Shown: piece by piece, positions 16,112-25,348 of the stretch
How positions within the stretch are numbered: the stretch's first letter is position 1
How the letters are laid out: the number at the start of each line of letters is the position of its first letter
Assembly: GCF_019668465.1 (NCBI RefSeq)
Contig: NZ_AP024828.1
Span: forward strand, 2,232,001 to 2,296,000
Reading direction: 5' to 3'
From: Mycobacterium senriense
Lineage (GTDB): Bacteria; Actinomycetota; Actinomycetes; Mycobacteriales; Mycobacteriaceae
DNA: 64,000 nucleotides
The notes under the pieces: model-generated
What the model was told of the DNA's origin: nothing
The model's input: the letters and a program-made list of their open reading frames with translations, nothing else
Databases searched by the model: none
Position numbers and translations under genes: made by a program

Positions 16112-16783
16112 TCAGTCCGGTTTGTGCGCGCTCAGCAGGAATCCGGGCGCCATGAAGTGGCCCTCGTCGTCGTGGTCCAGGTGCGCCAGAGGGCCGTCGG
16201 GCGAACCGGCCGCATCGTCGGTGCCGTACACCTTCGCCGAGCGGACACCGTCCACCCGCCACAGCGTCGCGACGGCGTCGTGCAATTCGGCTTCGGTGAA
16301 GCCGGGCGGGCCCGGCCGGCCCGAATGGGCGTCGTCCAATGCGCCGGCGGCGAAGGCCAGGATGTACAGCGCGGCGCCGGGCGCGGCGGCCCGAAAGATG
16401 GACCGCACGTAGTCCTGGCGCCGCTCGGGCGGCAGCGCGTGAAACAGTCCGCTGTCCAGAATCGTGGAGAAGCGACCGTCGTAGCCGCCGAAGCTGGTGA
16501 CGTCGGCCTGGGCGAACGTCACCGTCGTCAGCCCTCGCTCGGCAGCAGCGGCGGTGGCCGCCTGGATCGCGGTCGCGCTGGCGTCCAGGCCCACCACGGT
16601 GTGGCCGAGCGCGGCGAGGTTCAGCGACAACGCGGCGTGGCCGCAACCGGAGTCCAGCACCTCGCCGCGGATCTTGCCCTGGTCGAGGAGCAGCGCCAGC
16701 TCGGGTTGGGGCCGGCCGATGCTCCAGGGAGGCGGGGCGGCTTGTCGGTAGGCGGCGTCCCAATCCCTGTCCGGTGCAGTCAT
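16112..16783 (-). CDS. Class I SAM-dependent methyltransferase
   Basis: A 223-residue methyltransferase: DAAYRQAAPPPWSIGRPQPEL start, motif I VLDSGCGHAALSLNLAALGH, acidic GLDAS, and ILDSGLFHALPPERRQ (motif IV/post-IV). This pattern (WDxxY, PPPWxIGxPQP, DSGCG) resembles the tellurite/thiopurine methyltransferase-like group seen in mycobacteria. ATG 16783 follows GAGGAGG. It is on the same strand as the lipid operon, 73 bp upstream, but probably a separate unit. Substrate unknown. Confidence 0.88.
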   Translation of the reverse strand: MTAPDRDWDAAYRQAAPPPWSIGRPQPELALLLDQGKIRGEVLDSGCGHAALSLNLAALGHTVVGLDASATAIQAATAAAAERGLTTVTFAQADVTSFGGYDGRFSTILDSGLFHALPPERRQDYVRSIFRAAAPGAALYILAFAAGALDDAHSGRPGPPGFTEAELHDAVATLWRVDGVRSAKVYGTDDAAGSPDGPLAHLDHDDEGHFMAPGFLLSAHKPD

Positions 16784-16909
16784 CCGTCCTCCTCGGCACT
16801 GCGGGCATGAAGCTAGTGCAGCGATGCCATTGTGCACGCCCTGAACGACGGGCAAGGGGCGATGAGAGACTTCGGACCGGCACAACCTTTCGACAAGACA
16901 GGAAGAAAC

Positions 16910-17548
16910 ATGCAAGTGCTTCTGGTCCGGCACGCGCTGCCGCTGCGCAGCGAACACGAACAAGGTGCCGATCCGGACCTGTCGGAGGAAGGGTTGGCAC
17001 AGATCGAGCGACTCCCCAAGGCGCTCGCCAGGTTTCCGATCGCGCGGGTGGTGAGCAGCCCGCAGCGCCGGGCCATCCAGACCGCCGAGCCGGTCGCGGC
17101 GGATCGCGGTCTGACCGTCGAGATCGACGATCGCTTCGCCGAGTACGACCGCGACCTTCCCGTGTACATCCCCGTCGAGCAGATCCGCGCGGAGATGCCA
17201 GAGGAATGGGCGCGCCTGGCTCAGGGGCATCTGCCCAGCGCGGTTGACGAGGACGCTTTTCGTGCCCGGGTGCGCGCCGCGGTCGACGACCTGGTCGCCA
17301 CCGGCGACCCCGACGACACGGTCGCGGTGTTCAGCCATGGCGGGGTCATCAACGTCCTCCTGCACGAGATACTCGGCACCGCCCGACTGCTGTCCTTTCC
17401 GGTCGACTACGCATCGGTCACTCGGCTGTTGTTCTCCCGGTCCGGGCAAGCCACGGTGGCAGCGGTCAACACCACCGAACACGTTTGGGACCTGTTGCCG
17501 CGAAACCAGAGGCTGCTCGACGACGACGCGAGCCGTGGCAAGGCCTGA
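16910..17548 (+). CDS. Histidine phosphatase (phosphoglycerate mutase-like)
   Basis: A 212-residue branch 1 histidine phosphatase. The phosphorylated His is in MQVLLVRHALPLRS; SSPQRRAIQTAEPVA gives the second Arg, and VAVFSHGGVINVLLHEIL the second His. ATG 16910 follows AGGAAG; an upstream in-frame ATG lacks homology. Such enzymes act on phospho-sugars, phospholipids or phosphoproteins. It precedes an APH-like phosphotransferase by 62 bp on the same strand, so a kinase/phosphatase pairing is conceivable but speculative. Confidence 0.9.
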   Translation: MQVLLVRHALPLRSEHEQGADPDLSEEGLAQIERLPKALARFPIARVVSSPQRRAIQTAEPVAADRGLTVEIDDRFAEYDRDLPVYIPVEQIRAEMPEEWARLAQGHLPSAVDEDAFRARVRAAVDDLVATGDPDDTVAVFSHGGVINVLLHEILGTARLLSFPVDYASVTRLLFSRSGQATVAAVNTTEHVWDLLPRNQRLLDDDASRGKA

Positions 17549-17610
17549 GCGGCGACCGGCAAATCGCAGGTGGTGCGCCGCGTCGAGCCCGGCGATGGTA
17601 GACAAGTTCG

Positions 17611-18663
17611 GTGACTTCAGCTGACCAACTCGAGGGGCTCGACCTGGCCTCGCTGGACTCCTACTTGCGTTCGCTCGGGATCGGGCGCGACGGCGAGTTG
17701 CGCGCGGACTTCATTTCCGGTGGTCGCTCCAATCTGACGTTCCGTGTCTACGACGACAGCACCAGCTGGCTGGTGCGGCGACCGCCACTGCACGGGTTGA
17801 CCCCGTCGGCGCACGACATGGCCCGCGAGTACCGCGTCGTCGCGGCGCTGCAGGACACGCCCGTTCCGGTGGCGCGCACGATCGGGCTCTGCGAGGACTA
17901 TTCGGTGCTGGGCGCCCCCTTCCAGATCGTCGAATTCGTCGCCGGACAGGTGGTGCGCCGCCGCGCTCAACTCGAGTCGTTCAGCCACACGGTCATCGGC
18001 GGCTGCGTCGACTCGTTGATCCGCGTGCTCGTCGACCTCCACACCGTCGACCCCAACGCCGTCGGACTGACCGACTTCGGCAAGCCCAGCGGCTATCTGG
18101 AGCGCCAGGTGCGGCGGTGGGGCTCGCAATGGTCGCTGGTGCGGTTGCCCGAGGATCGGCGCGACGCCGACGTGGAACGGCTGCATTCCGGTCTGGGCGA
18201 GGCGATTCCGCAGCAGAGCCGCACGTCGATCGTGCACGGCGATTACCGCATCGATAACACGATCCTGGACGCCGACGACCCGACCAAGGTTCGTGCGGTC
18301 GTGGACTGGGAGCTCTCCACCCTGGGGGATCCGCTGTCCGACGCGGCCCTGATGTGCGTGTACCGCGACCCCGCGCTGGATCTGATCGTCAATGCGCAGG
18401 CCGCGTGGACGTCGCCGCTGTTGCCGACGGCCGACGAACTGGCGGACCGCTATTCGCTGGTGGCCGGTATACCGCTGGCGCACTGGGAGTTCTACATGGC
18501 GCTGGCCTACTTCAAGCTCGCCATCATCGCCGCGGGCATCGACTTCCGCCGGCGGATGTCGGATCAGGCCCGCGGTGCGGGCGACGCGTCCGAGCACACA
18601 CCCGAGGTGGTGGCGCCGCTGATCTCCCGGGGTCTGGCCGAACTGGCCAAGCTGCCCGGCTAG
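17611..18663 (+). CDS. fadE36: APH-like phosphotransferase (FadE36/Rv3761c homologue)
   Basis: A 350-residue APH-fold protein: ISGGRSNLTFRVYDDS loop, TSIVHGDYRIDNTILD catalytic loop and AVVDWELSTLGDPLSDAALM metal loop. It matches Rv3761c, historically called FadE36 although it is a phosphotransferase and not an acyl-CoA dehydrogenase, so the symbol is misleading. GTG 17611 starts the frame. Its stop region overlaps by 4 bp the stop of the convergent LapA-like gene. Third and most divergent of the three paralogues in this window. Confidence 0.9.
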   Translation: MTSADQLEGLDLASLDSYLRSLGIGRDGELRADFISGGRSNLTFRVYDDSTSWLVRRPPLHGLTPSAHDMAREYRVVAALQDTPVPVARTIGLCEDYSVLGAPFQIVEFVAGQVVRRRAQLESFSHTVIGGCVDSLIRVLVDLHTVDPNAVGLTDFGKPSGYLERQVRRWGSQWSLVRLPEDRRDADVERLHSGLGEAIPQQSRTSIVHGDYRIDNTILDADDPTKVRAVVDWELSTLGDPLSDAALMCVYRDPALDLIVNAQAAWTSPLLPTADELADRYSLVAGIPLAHWEFYMALAYFKLAIIAAGIDFRRRMSDQARGAGDASEHTPEVVAPLISRGLAELAKLPG

Positions 18664-19010
18664 CGCAACGCGGCTGCGTGCTGCCGTTTGGCCGCGCGGC
18701 GCAGCTGCAAGATCCGTGCGGTGCCGACCGCAACCGTGATCAGCCCCCCGACCACGGCCGCCAGCAGGATCGCAACTCCCTTGGGTTGGCTCCAGTGCCA
18801 GCCCAGGAACTGAAAGTCTGCCGGGGTCGTGTTCTGGGTGATGAAAATCAGCAACAGGATCAGGATCACGAAGCCGGCGATCAGCGACGACCACAGAGCG
18901 CCGGCGCGGGTGAACCCGATGGCCGGTTCTCTGGCGGGTGCGCCGGTCTTGGCGGCAGGGTTGGGCTTGGGCGGTGGCTGGCCGGGCGAGGCAGGGGTTT
19001 GGCTGCTCAT
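18660..19010 (-). CDS. LapA-domain two-helix membrane protein (Rv3760-like)
   Basis: A 116-residue membrane protein: Pro-rich cytosolic N-terminus (1-30), TM1 about 38-58, a periplasmic loop containing QNTTPADFQFLGWHWSQP, TM2 about 79-100, and a basic tail (LQLRRAAKRQ). The QN(T)xxVxxxFLxW-type loop is characteristic of the LapA/DUF1049 family. Divergent from proX with 99 bp between. Role unknown; matches the position of Rv3760. Confidence 0.83.
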   Translation of the reverse strand: MSSQTPASPGQPPPKPNPAAKTGAPAREPAIGFTRAGALWSSLIAGFVILILLLIFITQNTTPADFQFLGWHWSQPKGVAILLAAVVGGLITVAVGTARILQLRRAAKRQHAAALR

Positions 19011-19109
19011 AGTGCCATCTTTGCCCTCTCCGGCGCAGATTGAAACAGATTCGCGCAACCGGTCCTCGCGCGGCAGCGTCCGCGCGGTTCGGGCGTTAGG
19101 GTCGGCGTT

Positions 19110-20057
19110 ATGACGGCACTGCCGCACGTGCGGGGCGTGATCACGCGCGCGGCGGTACTGGTGATGGCCATGTTCGTCGTTGCGGCGTGCAGCAATTCCG
19201 ATCCGCTCAGAGCGCAGGTTCGAAGCCCGAACTCCATTGTCATCGGCTCCGGCGACTTTCCGGAATCGCAGATCATCGCCGAGATCTATGCACAAGCCTT
19301 GCAGGCCAATGGTTTCGAAGTGGGCAAGCGGATGGGAATCGGGAGTCGGGAGACGTATATTCCTGCGCTCAAAGACCATTCCATCGATCTGGTACCGGAG
19401 TACATCGGCAATCTGCTGCTCTACATCTCGCCACAGTCAAACGCCACCACGCTGGATGCCGTCGAGCGTGAGCTTGACCAGCGCCTGCCCAGTGACCTCT
19501 CAATTCTGACGCCCGCCCCGGCCACCGACACCGATACCGTCAGCGTGACCGGGCAGACGGCCAACTCCTGGAACCTGAAGACAATCGCCGATCTGGCCGT
19601 CCATTCGGCCGACGTGCGATTCGGTGCGCCCTCGGCGTTCGCGACCCGGCCGGCCGGGCTGCCCGGGCTGCGGCAGAAGTACGGACTCGAGATCAGGCCG
19701 GGCAACTTCGTCGCGATCGACGACGGCGGCGGCGCGGTCACCGTGCGCGCATTGGTCGAGGGCAGGGTGAACGCCGCCAACATCTTCACCACCTCACCGG
19801 CCATTCCGCAGAACCACTTGGTGGCCCTCGACGACCCCGAACATAATTTCGTCGCCGGAAACATTGTGCCGCTGCTCAATTCGCAGAAGCGATCTGCGCG
19901 GCTCAAAGACGTGCTGGATGCGGTTTCGGCGAAGCTGACCACGTCCGGCGTCGCCGGACTCAACGCCGCGGTGTCGGGGAATTCGGGCATCGATCCCGAC
20001 CAGGCGGCGCGAAACTGGGTACGCGACAACGGCTTCGACCATCCGATCGGAGGATGA
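19110..20057 (+). CDS. proX: Osmoprotectant ABC transporter substrate-binding lipoprotein
   Basis: A 315-residue lipoprotein of the ProX/OpuC quaternary-amine binding family. Signal helix (VLVMAMFVV) and lipobox VAAC with C27; then VIGSGDFPESQIIAEIYAQAL, ETYIPALKDHSIDLVPEYIGNLL and the C-terminal lobe ending ARNWVRDNGF. It would bind glycine betaine, choline or similar compounds outside the membrane. First gene of the proXVWZ operon; proV begins 1 bp after its stop, with CGGAGGA overlapping the proX end. Confidence 0.92.
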   Translation: MTALPHVRGVITRAAVLVMAMFVVAACSNSDPLRAQVRSPNSIVIGSGDFPESQIIAEIYAQALQANGFEVGKRMGIGSRETYIPALKDHSIDLVPEYIGNLLLYISPQSNATTLDAVERELDQRLPSDLSILTPAPATDTDTVSVTGQTANSWNLKTIADLAVHSADVRFGAPSAFATRPAGLPGLRQKYGLEIRPGNFVAIDDGGGAVTVRALVEGRVNAANIFTTSPAIPQNHLVALDDPEHNFVAGNIVPLLNSQKRSARLKDVLDAVSAKLTTSGVAGLNAAVSGNSGIDPDQAARNWVRDNGFDHPIGG

Positions 20058-20058
20058 C

Positions 20059-21171
20059 TTGATCATCTTCGACAACGTCAGCAAGGTCTTCGCCGACGGA
20101 ACCATCGCCGTGAACCAGCTCAGCCTCAGCGTCCCCACCGGCAAGCTGACCGTGTTCGTCGGGTCCTCCGGTAGCGGCAAGACCACGGCGCTGCGCATGA
20201 TCAACCGGATGATCGAGCCCAGCTCGGGCACCATCACGATCGACGGCGTCGACGTGTCCACCCGCGACCCGGTGAAGCTGCGCCTCGGCATCGGATACGT
20301 CATCCAGCACGCCGGTCTGATGCCCCACCAACGCGTAATCGACAATGTGGCAACGGTTCCCGTCTTGCGGGGCCAGCCTCGCCGGGCCGCCCGCAAAGAA
20401 GCCTACGCGGTGCTCGAACGGGTCGGGCTGGATGCCAAGCTCGCGACCCGCTATCCCGCCCAGCTCTCCGGCGGCGAGCAACAGCGGGTCGGCGTGGCAC
20501 GAGCGCTGGCCGCCGACCCACCGGTCCTGTTGATGGACGAGCCGTTCTCCGCAGTCGACCCGGTGGTCCGCCATGACCTGCAGAACGAAATACTGCGCCT
20601 GCAAGGCGAATTGCACAAAACGATCGTCTTCGTCACCCACGACATCGATGAGGCGCTGCGGCTCGGTGAACGCGTCGCGGTTTTCAAGGGCGGTTCGCTA
20701 CAGCAGTACGACGAGCCCGCCCGGCTGCTGTCGCGGCCGGCCAACGACTTCGTGTCGCGGTTCATCGGCCTGGGCCGCGGCTATCGATGGCTGCAACTCC
20801 TCGACGCGGCGGGGCTGCCGTTGCACGACGTCGAACGGATCACCGCCGACCAGCTCTCCGCGACGGGGCTTTCCGACGGCTGGGCCGTGGTCGTCGACGA
20901 CGCCGGAGTTCCGCTCGGCTGGATCGACGGCGAGGGGCTGCGACGGCACCGCGACGGTGTGTCGTTGCCCGACAGCATGAGCGGGGTCGGATCGTTGTTT
21001 CGGCCGCGGGGCAATCTGAGCCAGGCGCTGGACGCGGCGCTGTCGTCGCCGTCGGGCATCGGCGTCGCCGTCGACGACGGCGGCAGGGTGATCGGCGGCG
21101 TGCTGGCCGCCGACGTGCTGGCCGCGGTGGACTCCCGACGACTGGGTTCGGCGGAGCCCAGGGGGACCTGA
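20059..21171 (+). CDS. proV: Osmoprotectant ABC transporter ATP-binding protein
   Basis: A 370-residue ATPase starting at TTG: Walker A GSSGSGKT (35-42), Q-loop YVIQHAGLMPHQ, signature LSGGEQQRVGVARAL, Walker B VLLMDEPFSAVD, H-loop VFVTHDIDEALRLGE. After about residue 230 a degenerate CBS-pair-like regulatory region follows (ends GGVLAADVLAAVDS). Energises uptake with ProW/ProZ. The TTG is supported by the ribosome site and the ATPase start (IIFDNVSKVF). Corresponds to Rv3758c. Confidence 0.95.
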   Translation: MIIFDNVSKVFADGTIAVNQLSLSVPTGKLTVFVGSSGSGKTTALRMINRMIEPSSGTITIDGVDVSTRDPVKLRLGIGYVIQHAGLMPHQRVIDNVATVPVLRGQPRRAARKEAYAVLERVGLDAKLATRYPAQLSGGEQQRVGVARALAADPPVLLMDEPFSAVDPVVRHDLQNEILRLQGELHKTIVFVTHDIDEALRLGERVAVFKGGSLQQYDEPARLLSRPANDFVSRFIGLGRGYRWLQLLDAAGLPLHDVERITADQLSATGLSDGWAVVVDDAGVPLGWIDGEGLRRHRDGVSLPDSMSGVGSLFRPRGNLSQALDAALSSPSGIGVAVDDGGRVIGGVLAADVLAAVDSRRLGSAEPRGT

Positions 21172-21174
21172 CCG

Positions 21175-21861
21175 ATGCACTATCTGCTCACCCATCTCGA
21201 CGACGCCTGGGGCTTGACCGGAGTGCACCTGCGGCTGGCGTTGGTGCCGGTGCTGATCGGTCTGGCGATCGCGTTGCCACTCGGCATGCTGGTGCAGCGC
21301 ACCCGGATCGCCCGCCGGCTCACGACGGCGGCCGCCAGCGTGGTGTTCACCATCCCGTCGCTGGCGCTGTTCGTGGTGTTGCCGACGCTCATCGGGACCC
21401 GCATCCTCGACGAGGCCAACGTGATGGTGGCGTTGACGGCCTACACCGCCGCGCTGCTGGTGCGGGCGGTGCTCGAGGCGCTGGACGCGGTGCCCACCCA
21501 GGTGCGCGACGCCGCCACCGCGGTCGGCTACCCGCCGATCACGCGGATGCTGAAAGTCGAACTGCCGCTATCGGTTCCGGTGCTCGTCGCGGGACTGCGG
21601 GTGGTGGTGGTCACCAACATCGCGATGGTGTCGGTCGGCTCGGTCATCGGCATCGGTGGGCTGGGCAGCTGGTTCACCCAGGGGTACCAGACCAACAAGA
21701 GCGATCAGATCCTGGCCGGCATCATCGCGCTGTTCCTGCTGGCGGTCGTCATAGACGTGCTCATCGTGGTGGCCGGCCGGCTGGCCACACCGTGGGCACA
21801 CGCCACGCGCAGCACCGGCCGCCGCTCGGTCGTCGCACCGGTGGTGGGTGGTGCGCGGTGA
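21175..21861 (+). CDS. proW: Osmoprotectant ABC transporter permease
   Basis: A 228-residue permease with about five to six hydrophobic segments, including RLALVPVLIGLAIALPLGMLV and VVFTIPSLALFVVLPTLIG, and the EAA-type loop in ALDAVPTQVRDAATAVGYPPI, where it docks with ProV. The start ATG lies 3 bp after proV. Its TGA overlaps the GTG of proZ (GTGA), giving translational coupling. Corresponds to Rv3757c. Confidence 0.93.
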   Translation: MHYLLTHLDDAWGLTGVHLRLALVPVLIGLAIALPLGMLVQRTRIARRLTTAAASVVFTIPSLALFVVLPTLIGTRILDEANVMVALTAYTAALLVRAVLEALDAVPTQVRDAATAVGYPPITRMLKVELPLSVPVLVAGLRVVVVTNIAMVSVGSVIGIGGLGSWFTQGYQTNKSDQILAGIIALFLLAVVIDVLIVVAGRLATPWAHATRSTGRRSVVAPVVGGAR

Positions 21862-22574
21862 ACTTCATCGAGCGGGCGATCTCCTATGTGTTGACCGCCG
21901 ACAACTGGACCGGCCCGGTCGGGCTCGCGGCCCGCATTTTGGAACACCTCGAGTACACCGCCCTGGCGGTGGGCGCCTCGGCGCTGATCGCGATCCCCGT
22001 CGGCCTGATCATCGGGCACACCGGGCGCGGCACCCTGCTGGTGGTGGGGGCCGTCAACGGGCTGCGCTCGCTGCCCACGCTGGGCGTGCTGCTGTTCGGA
22101 ACGCTGATGTTCGGGCTCGGCCTGGGCCCGTCGTTGGTGGCGCTGATGCTGCTCGGTGTGCCGGCGTTGTTGGCCGGCACCTACGCCGGGATCGCCAACG
22201 TCGAGCCGACGGTCGTCGATGCCGCCCGCGCGATGGGCATGACCGAGGCCCAGGTGCTGCTGCGCGTCGAGGTGCCCAACGCGTTGCCGTTGATCCTGGG
22301 CGGGCTGCGCAACGCCACGCTGCAGGTGGTCGCCACCGCGACCGTGGCCGCCTACGCCAGCCTCGGCGGTCTGGGCCGATACCTGATTGACGGGATAAAA
22401 GAACGTGAGTTTCATCTCGCTCTGGTCGGTGCGCTGATGGTGGCCGCGTTGGCGCTGGTGCTCGACGGTCTGCTGGCTGTTGCGGTGTGGATTGCGGTGC
22501 CGGGCACCGGACGGCTTCGGCGAACATACCGGGCACTTCCGTCGCGGTTGGCGGGCACGTCTTACGGTAGATGA
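21858..22574 (+). CDS. proZ: Osmoprotectant ABC transporter permease
   Basis: A 238-residue second permease: AARILEHLEYTALAVGASALIAIPVGLIIGH, GLRSLPTLGVLLFGTLMFGLG and an EAA loop VEPTVVDAARAMGMTEAQVLLR. The frame stays open for a further kilobase upstream across proV and proW, but GTG 21858 is the start because homology begins there and it overlaps the proW stop. Corresponds to Rv3756c. Last gene of the transporter operon; a GTG of the next gene follows directly. Confidence 0.93.
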   Translation: MNFIERAISYVLTADNWTGPVGLAARILEHLEYTALAVGASALIAIPVGLIIGHTGRGTLLVVGAVNGLRSLPTLGVLLFGTLMFGLGLGPSLVALMLLGVPALLAGTYAGIANVEPTVVDAARAMGMTEAQVLLRVEVPNALPLILGGLRNATLQVVATATVAAYASLGGLGRYLIDGIKEREFHLALVGALMVAALALVLDGLLAVAVWIAVPGTGRLRRTYRALPSRLAGTSYGR

Positions 22575-23174
22575 GTGAACGCAGCCCCCTCTGATCCGTC
22601 TCGCCGCGTGTGGCAGACGATGCTCACCTGGCGCGCACAGGATGACCCCCGGATGGAATCGGTACGACTCCAGGTGTCCGGCAACAGAATCAAGGCCAAT
22701 GGCCGCATCATTGCCGCCGCCACCGAGACCCATCCGGCATTCGGCGCCTACTACGACCTGCTGACCGATGAGGCCGGTGCCACCAAGCGGCTCGGGATGA
22801 CCGTCACCGTGGCCGAGCGTGAGCGCGTCTTCTCTTTCGCCCGCGACGAAGAGAACATGTGGTTGGTCACCGACCATCAGGGCGAACACCGCGCGGCGTA
22901 CAACGGCGCGCTCGACGTCGACGTGGAGTTCAGCCCGTTCTTCAATGCGCTGCCCATCCGGCGGCTCGGGTTACACGAGCGAGCGGCGTCGGTCACGCTG
23001 CCCGTGGTCTATGTGAACATGCCGGAGATGTCCATCATCGCGGACACCGTCAGCTACAGCAGCACGGGAAGCCGCGACGGGATCAAGGTGCGCACACCAA
23101 TCGCCGACACCACGGTGAGCGTCGACGAAGAAGGGTTCATCGTCGACTATCCAGGCTTGGCAGAGCGGATCTGA
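22575..23174 (+). CDS. Putative glycolipid-binding protein (Rv3755c-like)
   Basis: A 199-residue protein of the putative glycolipid-binding family: [50 protein letters not shown], and the C-terminal [19 protein letters not shown]. Beta-rich, no signal peptide. GTG 22575 directly abuts the proZ stop, so it is part of the same transcript. Its 3' end overlaps that of convergent tyrA by 38 bp. Biochemical function is untested to my knowledge. Confidence 0.82.
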   Translation: MNAAPSDPSRRVWQTMLTWRAQDDPRMESVRLQVSGNRIKANGRIIAAATETHPAFGAYYDLLTDEAGATKRLGMTVTVAERERVFSFARDEENMWLVTDHQGEHRAAYNGALDVDVEFSPFFNALPIRRLGLHERAASVTLPVVYVNMPEMSIIADTVSYSSTGSRDGIKVRTPIADTTVSVDEEGFIVDYPGLAERI

Positions 23175-24126
23175 TGACCTGGCCCGCCCGGCCCGCGGCG
23201 GCCAATTCCGCACGCCAGTTCTCCGCCCCGATCATGACGTGGAAGACGTCGCTGCGCGGGAAGCTGTCGTAGCGCGTTCGCGCGGCATGGCCGGCCTCGA
23301 TGAGGTCGGCGACCGAGTTGTGGGAAGCCAGCGATTCCCGAGCACGACTCAGCTGCTCGATGACGCGGTCGACCGTGGGTACCAGTTGATCGGAGTTGCC
23401 CTCGCACATCGCCCGGACCAGATCCGGGGCGGTGGCCGCCACGCGAGTCCCGTCCCGGAATGACCCGGCGGCCAGCGCGAAGGCCAACGGGACGTCTCCA
23501 GCGACGACCGCCAGCGCCTCGGCGAGCAGGTGCGGCAGATGCGAGATGGCCGCCGCGGCGGCGTCGTGTTCGTCGGACCTGGCCGGCACCACCACCGCGC
23601 CGCAGTCCAACGCCAACGTCATCACCGTCGACCAGACCGCCGCATCCACGTGATCGTCGACGCTGACCACCCACGGCGCACCGGTGAACAACCCGGCGTA
23701 GCCGGCGCTCCAACCCGAGTGGGCGGTGCCCGCCATCGGATGGCCCCCGACGAAGCGTTCCTGCAGACCCGCCGCGACGACCTCGTCGAGTACCGCCTGC
23801 TTGACGCTGGTGACATCGGTCAGCGGACACGCCGAGGCCGTCTCCTTGATGTGAGCGAGCATGCCCGCCATCGCCGGCATCGGCACCGCCAGCACGATCA
23901 GCGCACCGGAGTCGGCGGCGCGAGACAGGGTCGCGCTCAGATCGGTGGTGGCGTCAAACCCGTCGGCGGTCGCGGCCCGCGCGCCCTCCACCGAGCGGTT
24001 ATAGCCGAACACCTCACGGCCGGCTGCCGTGGCGGCCCGCATTATCGAGCCGCCAATCAGCCCCAGCCCGAGCACACACACCGGTGTCGTAGAAGGAGGG
24101 CTTGCCACATTCCAAGGTTGGCACAT
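23137..24126 (-). CDS. tyrA: Prephenate dehydrogenase
   Basis: A 329-residue NAD(P)-dependent enzyme converting prephenate to 4-hydroxyphenylpyruvate in tyrosine synthesis. Rossmann motif [17 protein letters not shown], then [46 protein letters not shown] (catalytic His) and the helical C-domain with [24 protein letters not shown] 24126 is used; an in-frame GTG at 24108 is a possible alternative. Convergent with the glycolipid-binding gene, overlapping by 38 bp. Corresponds to Rv3754. Confidence 0.94.
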   Translation of the reverse strand: MCQPWNVASPPSTTPVCVLGLGLIGGSIMRAATAAGREVFGYNRSVEGARAATADGFDATTDLSATLSRAADSGALIVLAVPMPAMAGMLAHIKETASACPLTDVTSVKQAVLDEVVAAGLQERFVGGHPMAGTAHSGWSAGYAGLFTGAPWVVSVDDHVDAAVWSTVMTLALDCGAVVVPARSDEHDAAAAAISHLPHLLAEALAVVAGDVPLAFALAAGSFRDGTRVAATAPDLVRAMCEGNSDQLVPTVDRVIEQLSRARESLASHNSVADLIEAGHAARTRYDSFPRSDVFHVMIGAENWRAELAAAGRAGQVIRSALPSLDSRR

Positions 24127-24210
24127 CCGTCCGGGAACGGCGCCGTCAGATCTCGCGGCTACCAGGAGCCATCTGGTCAGGGGCCTGGTCAGGGACTACC
24201 GTAAGCGGCC

Positions 24211-24732
24211 ATGGGAGCACAACGGGCCTCTGCCCAGGGCTTGTCCGCGGACACACCGGACGGGTTCGGCGTTGCGGTGGTGCGTGAAGAGGGGCAGTGG
24301 CGCTGCGCCCCGATGGCCCGCAAATCGTTGTTGAGTTTGTCGGCCGCCGAGACCGAGCTGCGTGAATTGCGCAGCTCCGGGGCGGTCTTCGGTCTGCTCG
24401 ATGTGGACGACGAATTCTTTGTGATCGTGCGCCCGGCGCCGTCGGGGACGCGGTTATTGCTCTCGGATGCCACCGCAGCCCTGGATTACGACATCGCCGC
24501 GGAAGTGCTCGACAAGCTGGACGCCGACATCGATCCCGAGGATCTCGAGGACTCGGATCCGTTCGAAGAGGGCGACTTAGGGCTGCTGTCCGACGTCGGG
24601 CTGCCCGAGGCTGTCCTTGGGGTCATCGTCGACGAGACCGACCTGTACGCCGACGAGCAGCTGGGGCGCATCGCCCGTGAAATGGGCTTCGCCGATCAGC
24701 TGTCGGCGGTGATCGACCGCCTCGGTCGGTGA
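24211..24732 (+). CDS. tRNA adenosine deaminase-associated protein
   Basis: A 173-residue actinobacterial protein always found just upstream of tadA (Rv3753c type). Marks: GFGVAVVREEGQWRCAPM, AETELRELRSSGAVFGLLDVDDEFFVI, TAALDYDIAAEVLD and an acidic stretch (DADIDPEDLEDSDPFEEGDLG). It may assist or regulate TadA; that is inferred only from the constant linkage. Its TGA overlaps the GTG of tadA. Confidence 0.88.
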   Translation: MGAQRASAQGLSADTPDGFGVAVVREEGQWRCAPMARKSLLSLSAAETELRELRSSGAVFGLLDVDDEFFVIVRPAPSGTRLLLSDATAALDYDIAAEVLDKLDADIDPEDLEDSDPFEEGDLGLLSDVGLPEAVLGVIVDETDLYADEQLGRIAREMGFADQLSAVIDRLGR

Positions 24733-25229
24733 TCGCAAGCGCGGCGGGTCGCCGCCATCAGGCACGGTCGGTGAGATCTGACGAAGACCTGATCCGTTCC
24801 GCACTGTCGGTTGCCGCGACGGCGGGTCCCCGCGACGTGCCCATCGGTGCGGTGGTGGTCGGCGCCGACGGAACCGAGCTGGCCCGTGCGGTCAACGCCC
24901 GCGAGGCGTGGGGAGACCCGACGGCCCACGCCGAAATCCTGGCGCTGCGCGCGGCGGCCGAGGTCCTTGGGGACGGATGGCGGCTGGAAGGCGCCACGCT
25001 GGCGGTCACGGTCGAACCGTGCACCATGTGCGCGGGCGCTCTGGTGCTGTCGCGCATCTCCCGGCTGGTGTTCGGCGCCTGGGAGCCCAAGACCGGAGCG
25101 GTCGGGTCGTTGTGGGACGTGGTCCGCGATCGGCGGCTCAACCACCGCCCGGAAGTGCGCGGCGGTGTGCTGGCCCAGGAGTGCGCCGCGCCACTGGAGG
25201 CCTTCTTCGCCCGCCAGCGATTGGGGTGA
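24729..25229 (+). CDS. tadA: tRNA-specific adenosine deaminase TadA
   Basis: A 166-residue zinc deaminase making inosine at A34 of tRNA-Arg(ACG), a tRNA encoded at 691 in this window. Zinc and catalytic motifs H67-A-E69 (TAHAEILAL) and PC98-TMC101 (VEPCTMCAGAL) are complete. GTG 24729 overlaps the previous stop; a second GTG at 24771 (VRSDEDLIRSAL) gives a more conserved start and is the main alternative. A tRNA-Ser gene follows 29 bp downstream. Corresponds to Rv3752c. Confidence 0.93.
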   Translation: MIASAAGRRHQARSVRSDEDLIRSALSVAATAGPRDVPIGAVVVGADGTELARAVNAREAWGDPTAHAEILALRAAAEVLGDGWRLEGATLAVTVEPCTMCAGALVLSRISRLVFGAWEPKTGAVGSLWDVVRDRRLNHRPEVRGGVLAQECAAPLEAFFARQRLG

Positions 25230-25258
25230 GGGGCCTGCTGTTCGGTAAGCTGCTCGGC

Positions 25259-25348
25259 GGTGGCGTGTCCGAGCGGCCTAAGGAGCACGCCTCGAAAGCG
25301 TGTGACGGCTAAAACCGTCCGAGGGTTCAAATCCCTCCGCCACCGCCA
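25259..25348 (+). tRNA. tRNA-Ser (anticodon CGA), CCA encoded
   Basis: A class II tRNA with acceptor stem GGTGGCG / CGCCACC, discriminator G25345 and an encoded CCA (25346-25348). Anticodon stem CACGC/GCGTG, loop CTCGAAA, anticodon CGA (25293-25295), long variable arm (ACGG/CCGT) and T-loop TTCAAAT. The two other tRNAs in this window lack encoded CCA. The gene marks the point where synteny with M. tuberculosis gives way to accessory genes. Confidence 0.95.

Noticed and set aside
20787..21857. Open frame of about 350 codons running in front of proZ and across proV/proW.
   Set aside because: It only reflects GC-rich third-position bias in overlapping frames. ProZ homology begins at GTG 21858, which overlaps the proW stop, and proV and proW have full family motifs in other frames.
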